A stretch of 13,701 nucleotides of DNA from Candidatus Bathyarchaeota archaeon (GTDB lineage Archaea; Thermoproteota; Bathyarchaeia; Bathyarchaeales; UBA233), in contig JARYMR010000031.1 of NCBI GenBank assembly GCA_029907045.1, positions 1-13,701 of the forward strand. The letters are read 5' to 3'. Positions 7,762-13,581 of this stretch are shown piece after piece. The notes under the pieces were generated by a model. The model was given only the letters and a program-made list of their open reading frames with translations. It did not search any database and had not been told where the DNA came from. The stretch's first letter is position 1. Each line of letters begins with the position of its first letter. Position numbers and translations under genes: made by a program.

Positions 7762-7775
7762 CAATAAACTTTTTT
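7762..7775 (+). promoter_or_regulatory. Possible promoter box of the site-2 protease gene
   Basis: AATAAACTTTTTTA near 7762-7775 is the AT-rich stretch at a suitable distance from ATG 7822, which has a strong AAAAGGA (7808-7814) 7 nt upstream. A start site near 7793 would give a leader of about 30 nt containing that site. An alternative box, ATTATTAAAAAG near 7709-7720, would place the hairpins of 7726-7745 in the leader. I cannot decide between them. Confidence 0.3.
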
Positions 7776-7821
7776 ACTTCCACGCATCTAATACAGCAAC
7801 AAAATCCAAAAGGAAATAAAC

Positions 7822-8949
7822 ATGAGCGAATTACAAGCTGAAGACGAAACCCAAATAACCCAAACAAATTTTGAAGAAATAACCAAACTTGTTTCCACAG
7901 AATTCCAGATAGAAGAAGCCTTAATGGAACATAACATTCCCACATACTATCTAAAACACCCGCAAGAAACAAAACAAGCATTTCTAAGGCTGCTGAAAAA
8001 TCTAGAGCAAATAAATTTGTTAGCAATTCTAAGGAGAAGGAATGGACGAATAGTTCTAAAGGTTATCCCAAAGCCTCATGCAAAGCCAAGCAATATTATG
8101 GTGAATTGGATTCTGTTCTTCGCAACCATAGCAACAACTTTTGTCACTGGATACATGTTTTCGGAAAACCTCATCAACCCAATAATAGGTGGAACCACAT
8201 TCGCCATAGCTATAATGGCAATACTAGGTATGCATGAAATGGGACACAAATTAACAGCCAACAAAAGTGGAATAGACGCAACACCACCATACTTCATTCC
8301 CGGGCCGCCACCGATGGGCTTTTTTAGTATAGGCACTTTTGGAGCGGTTATAATGCAAAGATCTCTTGCACCAAACAAGGATTCACTCTTTGATATAGGC
8401 GCAAGCGGACCCGTAATAAGTTTTATTTTGGCTATGATTGCAACAATAATAGGTTTGCCATTATCTCATCCCGGTTGGGTCCCCCAAGGTACACCAACTT
8501 TACCAGCTCCGCTCATATTTGATCTGCTTGAAATGGCATTCCCATTCTTAATGCCTCCTCTTCAAACGCAACCTCCAGAACCAGGATATGTTCCAGTCAT
8601 CTACTTGCATCCTATAGCTATAGCCGGATGGGCTGGGCTCATAGTTACTTCGCTTAATCTTTTTCCTGCGGCGATGCTTGATGGAGGACATGTTTCAAGG
8701 GCCTTGTTTGGCGAGAAAACTCGGACACTGTTGACTTTTTTGTCTGTTATAGCGTTGATTTATGTGAGTTTTCCAATGGCTATTTTTGTTCTTTTCATGT
8801 CGATATATAGGCATCCGGGGCCGTTAGATGATGTTTCCAGTCTATCCAAAAGTAGAAAATTTTTAACTGTAATTTTGGTGGTTATTCTTGTGCTTTCTTC
8901 TTTCTTTCATTATTTGGTATTTGCTCTGGTGGAACTTCTAAGATTTTAA
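7822..8949 (+). CDS. Site-2 protease family intramembrane zinc metalloprotease (M50)
   Basis: This 375-residue polytopic membrane protein has a soluble N-terminal domain of about 90 residues, probably cytoplasmic. About seven hydrophobic segments follow, starting near FFATIATTFVTGYMF (about 98-112). The HEXXH zinc motif is in MHEMGH (H138, E139, H142). The second active-site motif is NLFPAAMLDGGH, with the third zinc ligand D287 in a helix, as in S2P enzymes. The GIDATPPYFIPGPP and FFSIGTFGAVI segments recall archaeal and plant EGY-type S2P homologues. These cut transmembrane helices of membrane-bound regulators or remnants of signal peptides, releasing a cytosolic part. No PDZ or CBS domain is visible. 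ATG 7822 follows AAAAGGA by 7 nt. Its substrate cannot be told from the neighbours; no membrane-tethered transcription factor is seen in the window. Confidence 0.9.
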   Translation: MSELQAEDETQITQTNFEEITKLVSTEFQIEEALMEHNIPTYYLKHPQETKQAFLRLLKNLEQINLLAILRRRNGRIVLKVIPKPHAKPSNIMVNWILFFATIATTFVTGYMFSENLINPIIGGTTFAIAIMAILGMHEMGHKLTANKSGIDATPPYFIPGPPPMGFFSIGTFGAVIMQRSLAPNKDSLFDIGASGPVISFILAMIATIIGLPLSHPGWVPQGTPTLPAPLIFDLLEMAFPFLMPPLQTQPPEPGYVPVIYLHPIAIAGWAGLIVTSLNLFPAAMLDGGHVSRALFGEKTRTLLTFLSVIALIYVSFPMAIFVLFMSIYRHPGPLDDVSSLSKSRKFLTVILVVILVLSSFFHYLVFALVELLRF

Positions 8950-8961
8950 AAGAGTGAAGGG

Positions 8962-8986
8962 TTTATTTGTATTTTTGTTGTGCTTT
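8962..8986 (+). terminator. T-rich terminator after the site-2 protease
   Basis: After the TAA at 8947-8949 the plus strand has a run of T-rich words (TTTATTTG, TATTTTTG, GCTTTT) without a hairpin. This fits archaeal termination before the independent promoter of the next small gene. Confidence 0.4.
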
Positions 8987-8998
8987 TAGACAGTAATG

Positions 8999-9009
8999 TT
9001 TATTAAATA
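8999..9009 (+). promoter_or_regulatory. TATA-like box for the small membrane protein gene
   Basis: TTTATTAAATA at 8999-9009 is a good AT-only box. A start site near 9030 would give a leader of about 45 nt that includes GAGG at 9062-9065. It argues against the overlapping frame that would begin with ATG inside this box. Confidence 0.45.
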
Positions 9010-9074
9010 TTGCTATACTCGATATCCTCTGATAGAGACCTATCCAAACAAAAACATAGAAGAGGAAAACAGCA

Positions 9075-9296
9075 GTGAAAGGATTGGCGATCTTAATAGC
9101 TTTCTTCCTACTTTTCACATCAGCCTCTCTGCTTATTCCTTCCCCAATGTTTCCTGGAAACTTTTTCTGCACATTAATAGGAGAAAGTGCAACTGAATAT
9201 GCAGAATATTTAAGCGCAGTTTTTAATGGAATCTTTTATGGCGTTATTTTGTGGTTGGTTTTTGTTCTTATAAGTAGGAGATTCGAAGAAAAATAA
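9075..9296 (+). CDS. Small two-helix membrane protein of unknown function, GTG start
   Basis: I do not recognise this 73-residue protein. It starts with GTG 9075, which has GAGG (9062-9065) 9 nt upstream. Residues 3-21 (GLAILIAFFLLFTSASLLI) are a strongly hydrophobic helix that could also serve as a signal anchor. A short Pro/Gly-rich loop with one Cys (PSPMFPGNFFC) comes next. Residues 49-66 (VFNGIFYGVILWLVFVLI) form a second helix ending in the basic SRRFEEK tail, which would put both ends in the cytoplasm. A promoter-like box, a ribosome site and the coherent topology support a real gene. It lies 125 bp after the site-2 protease and 8 bp before the convergent zinc-ribbon gene. A link with the protease is not shown. 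Confidence 0.65.
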   Translation: MKGLAILIAFFLLFTSASLLIPSPMFPGNFFCTLIGESATEYAEYLSAVFNGIFYGVILWLVFVLISRRFEEK

Positions 9297-9304
9297 TCGT
9301 CAAT

Positions 9305-9553
9305 TCAGCTTTCTGGTTGCGATAGAAAACCCACAAGTCTAATGGTGCTTTTACACTTGTTGCACATTAAAATTAATTCTGCCAGTTCATCACCCTTAAC
9401 TTTGGTTTCAAGGATTTGATAAACCTCATCGGTCTCGTCGTCTGGAGATATTACGGTTCCGCATTTTGGACATGGGAAAGCTCCATCTCCATCAATCTTT
9501 GTCAAATCAACTGTGTAAACCATTCCTTTCTTGGCTGTTGTTTTTTTCATCAT
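9305..9553 (-). CDS. Small zinc-ribbon protein, CX2C-X32-CX2C
   Basis: This gene encodes 82 residues with C28-P-K-C31 and C64-N-K-C67, a four-cysteine zinc ribbon with a charged 32-residue insert (TDEVYQILETKVKGDELAEL). It ends STIRLVGFLSQPES. A basic N-terminal tail (MMKKTTAKKG) precedes the strand VYTVDLTKIDGDGAF. Single zinc ribbons of this size act in transcription, translation or as metal-binding adaptors. I cannot assign it more closely, and it lacks the DEADT-type motif of TFS/TFIIS. The frame extends upstream to ATG 9607, but that codon lies next to an AT-rich promoter-like box (9594-9604) and is probably not transcribed. ATG 9553 has GGTG 7 nt upstream and is chosen instead. The gene lies downstream of the asparagine synthetase on the same strand, 125 bp away, with its own promoter. 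Confidence 0.72.
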   Translation of the reverse strand: MMKKTTAKKGMVYTVDLTKIDGDGAFPCPKCGTVISPDDETDEVYQILETKVKGDELAELILMCNKCKSTIRLVGFLSQPES

Positions 9554-9593
9554 TTTGATGCACCTTTTCCTTTGAAAGGCATGGTTAGCCAAG

Positions 9594-9604
9594 AATATAA
9601 TTAA
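9594..9604 (-). promoter_or_regulatory. TATA-like box of the zinc-ribbon gene
   Basis: On the minus strand TTAATTATATT reads across 9604-9594, giving a predicted start site near 9574. That is about 20 nt before ATG 9553, and the GGTG ribosome site lies between. It makes the longer reading frame from ATG 9607 unlikely. Confidence 0.45.
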
Positions 9605-9619
9605 CAATTATGAATTAGT

Positions 9620-9647
9620 AATATGAATACAAAATTCATTTCATATT
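9620..9647. repeat. AT-rich inverted repeats between asparagine synthetase and zinc-ribbon genes
   Basis: AATATGAA (9620-9627) pairs with TTCATATT (9640-9647). Nested inside, ATGAAT (9623-9628) pairs with ATTCAT (9634-9639); the two overlap and compete. The site lies downstream of the asparagine synthetase stop (9679) and just upstream of the zinc-ribbon promoter box. It could be a 3' hairpin or an operator. Confidence 0.3.
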
Positions 9648-9678
9648 TCTTAGAACTGCATTTACGCATTTAACATAT

Positions 9679-10671
9679 TTACAAGTCATAGACTAAGCCT
9701 GGAATTCTTGGAAATGGCTGGGTTTCCCCTATATGTTTTGCCCCCACTATCCATGCAACCAGCCTTTCTACTCCTATACCGGCACCAGCCGACGGCTGCA
9801 GTCTTCCCTCTTTAGCCAGTTGCAGTAATATCCTATAGTTTTCTTTTTTAATTTTGTCTCTTTCCATTTTCTTGAGTATTTTTTCGTATTGCCACTCTCT
9901 TCTTCCACCAGATAGTACTTCGCCATACTTTGGAAGTAGCAAATCGTAGTTGTCCCAAGTGCCGTTTTCAAAGTCTTCGAAGTCGTAGAATTCTCTTGGG
10001 ATGTTTGTTATCCAAACTGGATGCTTGATTTCTTTTAATAGCCATTTTTCCCAGACACGCCCATGGCTTTTTTCTAGTTCTTTTCTGTCGTAAATTTTGA
10101 AGGGTGTTTCTGGAGTTGTTAAGCCATCGTGTTTATGGAGATATGTTAATTCTTCTTGCATGTTGTTCCGTAAATGGCGCAGTAATCCAACCAAGACCTT
10201 TTCAACAAAGCTTCTAACATCTTCGGATTTGGCGCTTCTCATTTCAAAATCCAATTGTGTAAATTCGTATGCGTGAATTCCAGTGTTCGCCCTTTCCGCC
10301 CTTTCTATTCTTATGTTTGGAGATAATGTGAACACTTTGGGATGGATAAGAGAGGATGCAACCATTTTCTGAACTATCATACTTAAATTCGCCCTAAGAG
10401 TTTCTCCATAAATCTCAACTTCAACCCGTTTATCAATTGAAGCGTCCAAGTCTGGCCACAAAGGGTCTGTGGATTTAGAAAATATTACTGGTAAAAGCCA
10501 ATCAAATCCTTCTTTGAAAAATTCTTCTGTAAGATACCGCAGAACATGAGTCATCACTCTGCCGATACATTGTTTTCTTTGCAGTTCACTTTTGGAAAGT
10601 TGTTCTAAAGGCTTTGGAAGCTCAATAAGCCTTTCTTCCGCAACTGATAGAAGTTTCTGTCTCTTCGCCAT
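9679..10671 (-). CDS. asnA: Archaeal asparagine synthetase A (AsnRS-derived, no anticodon domain)
   Basis: This 330-residue protein has a class II aminoacyl-tRNA synthetase catalytic core most like AspRS/AsnRS but no N-terminal OB-fold anticodon-binding domain. Motif 2 covers about 113-143: SPNIRIERAERANT with R121 and E123 in the position of the RxE of FRxE, then EFTQLDFEM. Motif 3 is GAGIGVERLVAW (296-307), followed by GETQPFPR (315-322). SGGRREW (254-260) matches the GG-R region of AsnRS/AspRS. Pyrococcus enzymes of this kind make asparagine from aspartate, ATP and ammonia through an aspartyl-adenylate, so free asparagine synthesis is the likely role. A different small-molecule ligase made from the same fold cannot be excluded. 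ATG 10671 has GGTG 5 nt upstream (AAGGTGA). It is divergent from an AsnC/Lrp-type regulator 142 bp away, a probable controller. Confidence 0.85.
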   Translation of the reverse strand: MAKRQKLLSVAEERLIELPKPLEQLSKSELQRKQCIGRVMTHVLRYLTEEFFKEGFDWLLPVIFSKSTDPLWPDLDASIDKRVEVEIYGETLRANLSMIVQKMVASSLIHPKVFTLSPNIRIERAERANTGIHAYEFTQLDFEMRSAKSEDVRSFVEKVLVGLLRHLRNNMQEELTYLHKHDGLTTPETPFKIYDRKELEKSHGRVWEKWLLKEIKHPVWITNIPREFYDFEDFENGTWDNYDLLLPKYGEVLSGGRREWQYEKILKKMERDKIKKENYRILLQLAKEGRLQPSAGAGIGVERLVAWIVGAKHIGETQPFPRIPGLVYDL

Positions 10672-10733
10672 GTACTCACCTTCAAGTTTAACAATATTCA
10701 GTTTCTAGGCATATTTCAAAGGGCAAGACGACA

Positions 10734-10753
10734 TTATAAACTTTTTATAAAAA
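10734..10753 (-). promoter_or_regulatory. Promoter region of the asparagine synthetase gene (tandem TATA-like boxes)
   Basis: Read on the minus strand, TTTTTATAAAAAG is followed directly by TTTATAATG, so two TATA-like words sit side by side. The nearer one, centred near 10738, predicts a start near 10712 and a leader of about 40 nt with the GGTGA ribosome site. The farther one is itself a near-perfect palindrome. Confidence 0.45.
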
Positions 10754-10762
10754 ATGTTGCAA

Positions 10763-10775
10763 TTTTTCCAAAAAA
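10763..10775. promoter_or_regulatory. Possible Lrp-type operator in the asnA-regulator gap
   Basis: TTTTTCCAAAAAA is a short dyad placed immediately upstream of the regulator TATA box (10781) and upstream of the asparagine synthetase boxes. AT-rich dyads are common sites for AsnC/Lrp proteins. In such an AT-rich gap the match could be chance. Confidence 0.25.
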
Positions 10776-10780
10776 GTAAA

Positions 10781-10789
10781 TTTTTATAT
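10781..10789 (+). promoter_or_regulatory. TATA box of the Lrp-family gene, predicting a leaderless mRNA
   Basis: TTTTTATAT (10781-10789) is a good archaeal box. Its centre lies about 28 bp before ATG 10814, which has no ribosome site upstream. Transcription would thus start at or within a few bases of the start codon. Confidence 0.6.
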
Positions 10790-10813
10790 CTGATTTTCGT
10801 AATAATTATAATT

Positions 10814-11374
10814 ATGGAACAGAAACTCGACGAGAAAGATTTAGCTATTCTCTCTCTAATCCAAAGTAATTGTAAGCTCACCGCCAGAGAGATTGCAAGG
10901 AAAATAGATTCGCCAATTACGACTGTTTTCGCAAAAATAAAACGTATGGAAGAGATAGGCATAATAAAAAATTATAGGGCAATTTTGGATTCGCAGAAAC
11001 TTAACAGCGGAACATCAGCCTTCATCCTAGCGTCAGTCTCCTACAGAACAAAAGACAATGCAACGATGATTTCACAGAGAGAAATAGCCAAAGAAATAGC
11101 CAAGTTTCCAGAAGTTCAAGAAGTGCACATTATAACGGGAGATTGGGATTTGTTGATAAAGATTAAGGCTGAAAACGTTGATGTTATAGGGAAGTTTGTT
11201 ATTGACAAGTTAAGGCTTGTTAGGGGTATAGAGAAAACTTTGACGTGTATGGTTTTTGAAACTTGTAAAGAAACAACAGAAATACCAATAAGGTTAGTGA
11301 AGAAAGCAAGTAAAAACCAAATTTTAGAAGGAATAAAACGGCGTAAACAAAATAAACAAAAAGAAGAAAAATAG
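10814..11374 (+). CDS. AsnC/Lrp-family transcriptional regulator
   Basis: This 186-residue DNA-binding protein opens with the canonical Lrp start LDEKDLAILSLIQSNCKLTAREIARKI. Its helix-turn-helix is at about 20-45 (ITTVFAKIKRMEEIGII), followed by the hinge KNYRAILD. The RAM ligand-binding domain spans about 68-152, with FPEVQEVHIITGDWDLLIKIKA (GDWD 109-112) matching the conserved Gly-Asp region where amino acids bind at dimer interfaces. A lysine-rich tail of about 25 residues (KRRKQNKQKEEK) extends past the usual end and may add DNA contacts. ATG 10814 is chosen: the earlier ATG 10754 is upstream of the TATA box and would add a spurious hydrophobic leader. It diverges from the asparagine synthetase gene. 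Control of that gene and of itself is the natural inference, as in E. coli AsnC, but Lrp genes are frequent neighbours. Confidence 0.88.
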   Translation: MEQKLDEKDLAILSLIQSNCKLTAREIARKIDSPITTVFAKIKRMEEIGIIKNYRAILDSQKLNSGTSAFILASVSYRTKDNATMISQREIAKEIAKFPEVQEVHIITGDWDLLIKIKAENVDVIGKFVIDKLRLVRGIEKTLTCMVFETCKETTEIPIRLVKKASKNQILEGIKRRKQNKQKEEK

Positions 11375-11392
11375 TTTTTTGGTCATTTTTGT
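11372..11392 (+). terminator. T-rich terminator after the Lrp-family gene
   Basis: The TAG stop at 11372-11374 runs straight into TTTTTT, and TTTTT follows 9 bases later. There is no hairpin. Such U-tracts suffice for archaeal termination. Confidence 0.5.
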
Positions 11393-11408
11393 GATGACTT
11401 ACTTTAGG

Positions 11409-11417
11409 ATTTATAAA
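11409..11417 (+). promoter_or_regulatory. TATA box of the reductase-diphthamide unit
   Basis: ATTTATAAA at 11409-11417 predicts a start near 11439, giving a leader of about 37 nt that contains AAGGAG (11460-11465). It would drive both the geranylgeranyl reductase and the following dph6 gene. Confidence 0.5.
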
Positions 11418-11475
11418 GGTTTACTTATACAACAAGGTATAGAAAGTATATCTAAATCCAAGGAGATGAAAAGCC

Positions 11476-12837
11476 TTGGAAAAGTTTGATGCAATTGTAG
11501 TTGGAGCTGGAACGGGTGGCTGCTTAGCTGCAAAAACCATGACTGAAGCTGGCTTAAAAGTTTGTTTAGTAGAGCGAAAAAGAAGGGAAGATATTGGAGA
11601 GAAGATATGTGGAGACGCTCTTGGAGAGCATCACTTGAAAAGTTTGGGCTTGGAAAAACCGCAAAGCGGCGAACTTGAAAAGAGAATAGAGGGCATTAAG
11701 ATTTACTCGCCAGATTTGGAAACTATTTTCACCGTTGAGCATGAGGATTTTGTTGGTTACTTATTAAATAGGCGACTTTTTGGACAATGGCTTTTGAGAA
11801 AAGCTCTTGATAAAGGTGCAGTGCTTTTAGATTCAACACAGTGTTTAGAACCAGTGATTGAAAAAAATTTTGTGACCGGAGTCGTAGCTAAGAACTTGAA
11901 AACTGGTAAGAAAATTGAGTTGAAAGGTAAAGTGGTTGTTGATGCAAGCGGTTTTGTGGGCGTAATTAGGCGAAAACTTCCCAAAGAAATGGGAATAGAA
12001 AATGAAGTGGCAAACGAAGATGTGGAAGCATGCTACAGAGAAATAAGACAACTTAAACAAGAAACCAATGAAATGAATTACTGCGAAATATACTTGAACC
12101 AAAAGGTAACTCCAGGCGGCTACACATGGATTTTTTACAAAAGCAGCGCAAAAGTTAATGCAGGTCTTGGAGTTTGCATGAGAAGAAAGTTTCCAAATCC
12201 AAAAAACCAATTCTATAAACACATCCTAACAAAACCAATTTTTGAAGGCTCCCTCCTTCTAAATGGAGGCGCCTGGTACGACCCCACACGCAGACCTTTA
12301 GACAACATGGTTGGAAATGGAATTGCCATCATAGGCGATGCAGCATGCCTCGTAAATCCCATTCACGGCGGTGGAATAGGTCCATCCATGTTAAGCGGTT
12401 ACCTTGCCGGGCGAGCAATTATTAAAGCTTTGGAAAAGGGTGATGTAAGCCAAAAGTCTTTGTGGTCGTATAATGTAGAGTATATGAAAAATTATGGGAC
12501 AAAGCAAGCTGGACTTGATGTTTTTCGCATACTTCTTTTAACTTGTCATGATGAGGATTTAAACTATGGAATGAAGTATCAGCTGTTGACTGAGGAGGAT
12601 GTTTTAAAGGCTGGTTTAGGCGAAGAATTTCACCTTAAAATAACCGAAACTGCCAAACGAGTTTTCAGAGGATTAAAGAGGATACGCTTCCTTAACAGGC
12701 TTAGACTTACAGTTAACCTAATGAACCAAGTTAAAGAGCATTATCAAAACTATCCCGAAACGCCAGAAAACTTCGGAGAGTGGCAGATGAAAACGCAAGC
12801 CTTGTTTAAGGAAGCTAATTCTAAACTATTAGAGTAA
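11476..12837 (+). CDS. Geranylgeranyl reductase family flavoprotein (digeranylgeranylglycerophospholipid reductase-like), TTG start
   Basis: This 453-residue FAD-dependent reductase starts with the dinucleotide-binding fold IVVGAGTGGCLAAK (GXGXXG at 10-15), ending in the acidic LVER. KICGD (43-47) is the conserved cysteine-containing motif of archaeal GGR. Further on are VVVDASGFVG, the active-site segment PGGYTWIFYKSS with NAGLGV, and IAIIGDAACLVNPIHGGGIG (G287-D288), which contacts the flavin pyrophosphate. The usual function is saturation of geranylgeranyl chains of archaeal membrane lipids, or of related isoprenoids such as the dolichyl carriers of N-glycosylation. This paralogue could serve either. 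TTG 11476 is chosen because the FAD fold starts 6 residues later and GGAG is 10 nt upstream; ATG 11466 is out of frame and stops within 8 codons. It ends 12 bp before the dph6-like gene. Confidence 0.88.
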   Translation: MEKFDAIVVGAGTGGCLAAKTMTEAGLKVCLVERKRREDIGEKICGDALGEHHLKSLGLEKPQSGELEKRIEGIKIYSPDLETIFTVEHEDFVGYLLNRRLFGQWLLRKALDKGAVLLDSTQCLEPVIEKNFVTGVVAKNLKTGKKIELKGKVVVDASGFVGVIRRKLPKEMGIENEVANEDVEACYREIRQLKQETNEMNYCEIYLNQKVTPGGYTWIFYKSSAKVNAGLGVCMRRKFPNPKNQFYKHILTKPIFEGSLLLNGGAWYDPTRRPLDNMVGNGIAIIGDAACLVNPIHGGGIGPSMLSGYLAGRAIIKALEKGDVSQKSLWSYNVEYMKNYGTKQAGLDVFRILLLTCHDEDLNYGMKYQLLTEEDVLKAGLGEEFHLKITETAKRVFRGLKRIRFLNRLRLTVNLMNQVKEHYQNYPETPENFGEWQMKTQALFKEANSKLLE

Positions 12838-12849
12838 TGCTGGGCTGAT

Positions 12850-13521
12850 ATGCTAGTTGCAGTTTTAGTCACGGGCGGAAAAGACTCTACTTTGGCGCTT
12901 CAAAAAGTATTAGATGAAGGTTATGAAGTGAAATGTTTAGTGAGTATGATTCCATTAAGGGAAGATAGTTGGATGTTCCATTACCCAAACATCCGTTTAG
13001 TTGACTTGTTTTCAGAGGCGGTGGAAATTCCACTTGTGAAGGCTGAAACTTCTGGGATTAAAGAAAAAGAAGTTGAAGACCTCAAAAGGGTTATTGAAAA
13101 ACTTGACATTGATGCCATAGTTTCAGGAGCCATAGCCTCCAACTACCAAAAAATAAGGGTTGAAAAAATCTGTGAACAGTTAGGATTAAAATGTTTAACG
13201 CCCCTTTGGCGAAAAAATCCAATAGAAATTTTAGAGGAAATCTTAAGCCTCAAATTCCATGTTATCATAACTGGAGTTTACGCTCTTGGCTTTAATCCAG
13301 AATGGCTTGGAAAGAAAATTGACAAAAAAACCATAGACGCCTTAAAGGAATTGAATAGGAAGTATAACGTTTCAGTTGTTGGAGAAGGAGGAGAATACGA
13401 AACCTTGGTTCTTGACGCTCCGCTTTTTAAAAAAAGAATAAAAATTGCTAAGGCAGAAAAAGTTTGGAAAAACCAAAGTGGCTATTTGCTGGTCACCAAA
13501 GCTGAATTGGAAAGTAAATGA
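12850..13521 (+). CDS. dph6: Diphthine-ammonia ligase (Dph6, MJ0570-type PP-loop ATPase)
   Basis: This 223-residue N-type ATP pyrophosphatase has a PP-loop TGGKDST at 8-14 (SGGKDS is usual, Thr replaces the first Ser) and the later family motif GAIASNYQKIRVEKICEQL (about 93-111). LTPLWRKNP comes next, then GEGGEYETLVLDAPLF (178-193), all typical of Dph6. The enzyme uses ATP and ammonia to amidate diphthine on elongation factor 2, the last step of diphthamide synthesis in archaea and eukaryotes. Length matches the archaeal stand-alone form. ATG 12850 follows the reductase stop by 12 bp, so co-transcription is likely. The ribosome site is weak (GGGCTGAT), which fits translational coupling. The functional link between lipid reduction and diphthamide is not obvious. 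Confidence 0.88.
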   Translation: MLVAVLVTGGKDSTLALQKVLDEGYEVKCLVSMIPLREDSWMFHYPNIRLVDLFSEAVEIPLVKAETSGIKEKEVEDLKRVIEKLDIDAIVSGAIASNYQKIRVEKICEQLGLKCLTPLWRKNPIEILEEILSLKFHVIITGVYALGFNPEWLGKKIDKKTIDALKELNRKYNVSVVGEGGEYETLVLDAPLFKKRIKIAKAEKVWKNQSGYLLVTKAELESK

Positions 13522-13532
13522 AATGGGCGTTA

Positions 13533-13554
13533 AAAGCGTGAGCTTTATAGTTTT
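13533..13554 (+). terminator. Weak hairpin-plus-T terminator after dph6
   Basis: AAAGC and GCTTT (13533-13546) form a 5-bp stem closed by a GTGA tetraloop, followed by TTTT at 13551-13554. It sits 11 bp after the dph6 stop. It overlaps CTTTATAG, which could instead be the TATA box of the next gene, so one or both readings may hold. Confidence 0.35.
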
Positions 13555-13581
13555 CAAATCGCATTTATTTTTGGGAGTCTT

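Noticed and set aside
8996..9196. Overlapping plus-strand frame of 66 residues
   Set aside because: It begins inside the TATA-like box 8999-9009, has no ribosome site, and covers the small membrane protein in another frame.
9679..10671. True asparaginyl-tRNA synthetase
   Set aside because: At 330 residues it lacks the N-terminal anticodon-binding domain of about 100 residues, so tRNA charging is unlikely.
10754..10813. Longer start of the regulator giving a hydrophobic leader ending in VIIIIM
   Set aside because: The extension lies over the promoter and TATA box. The hydrophobic run is a translation of AT-rich promoter DNA, and Lrp proteins begin at the LDEKD region.
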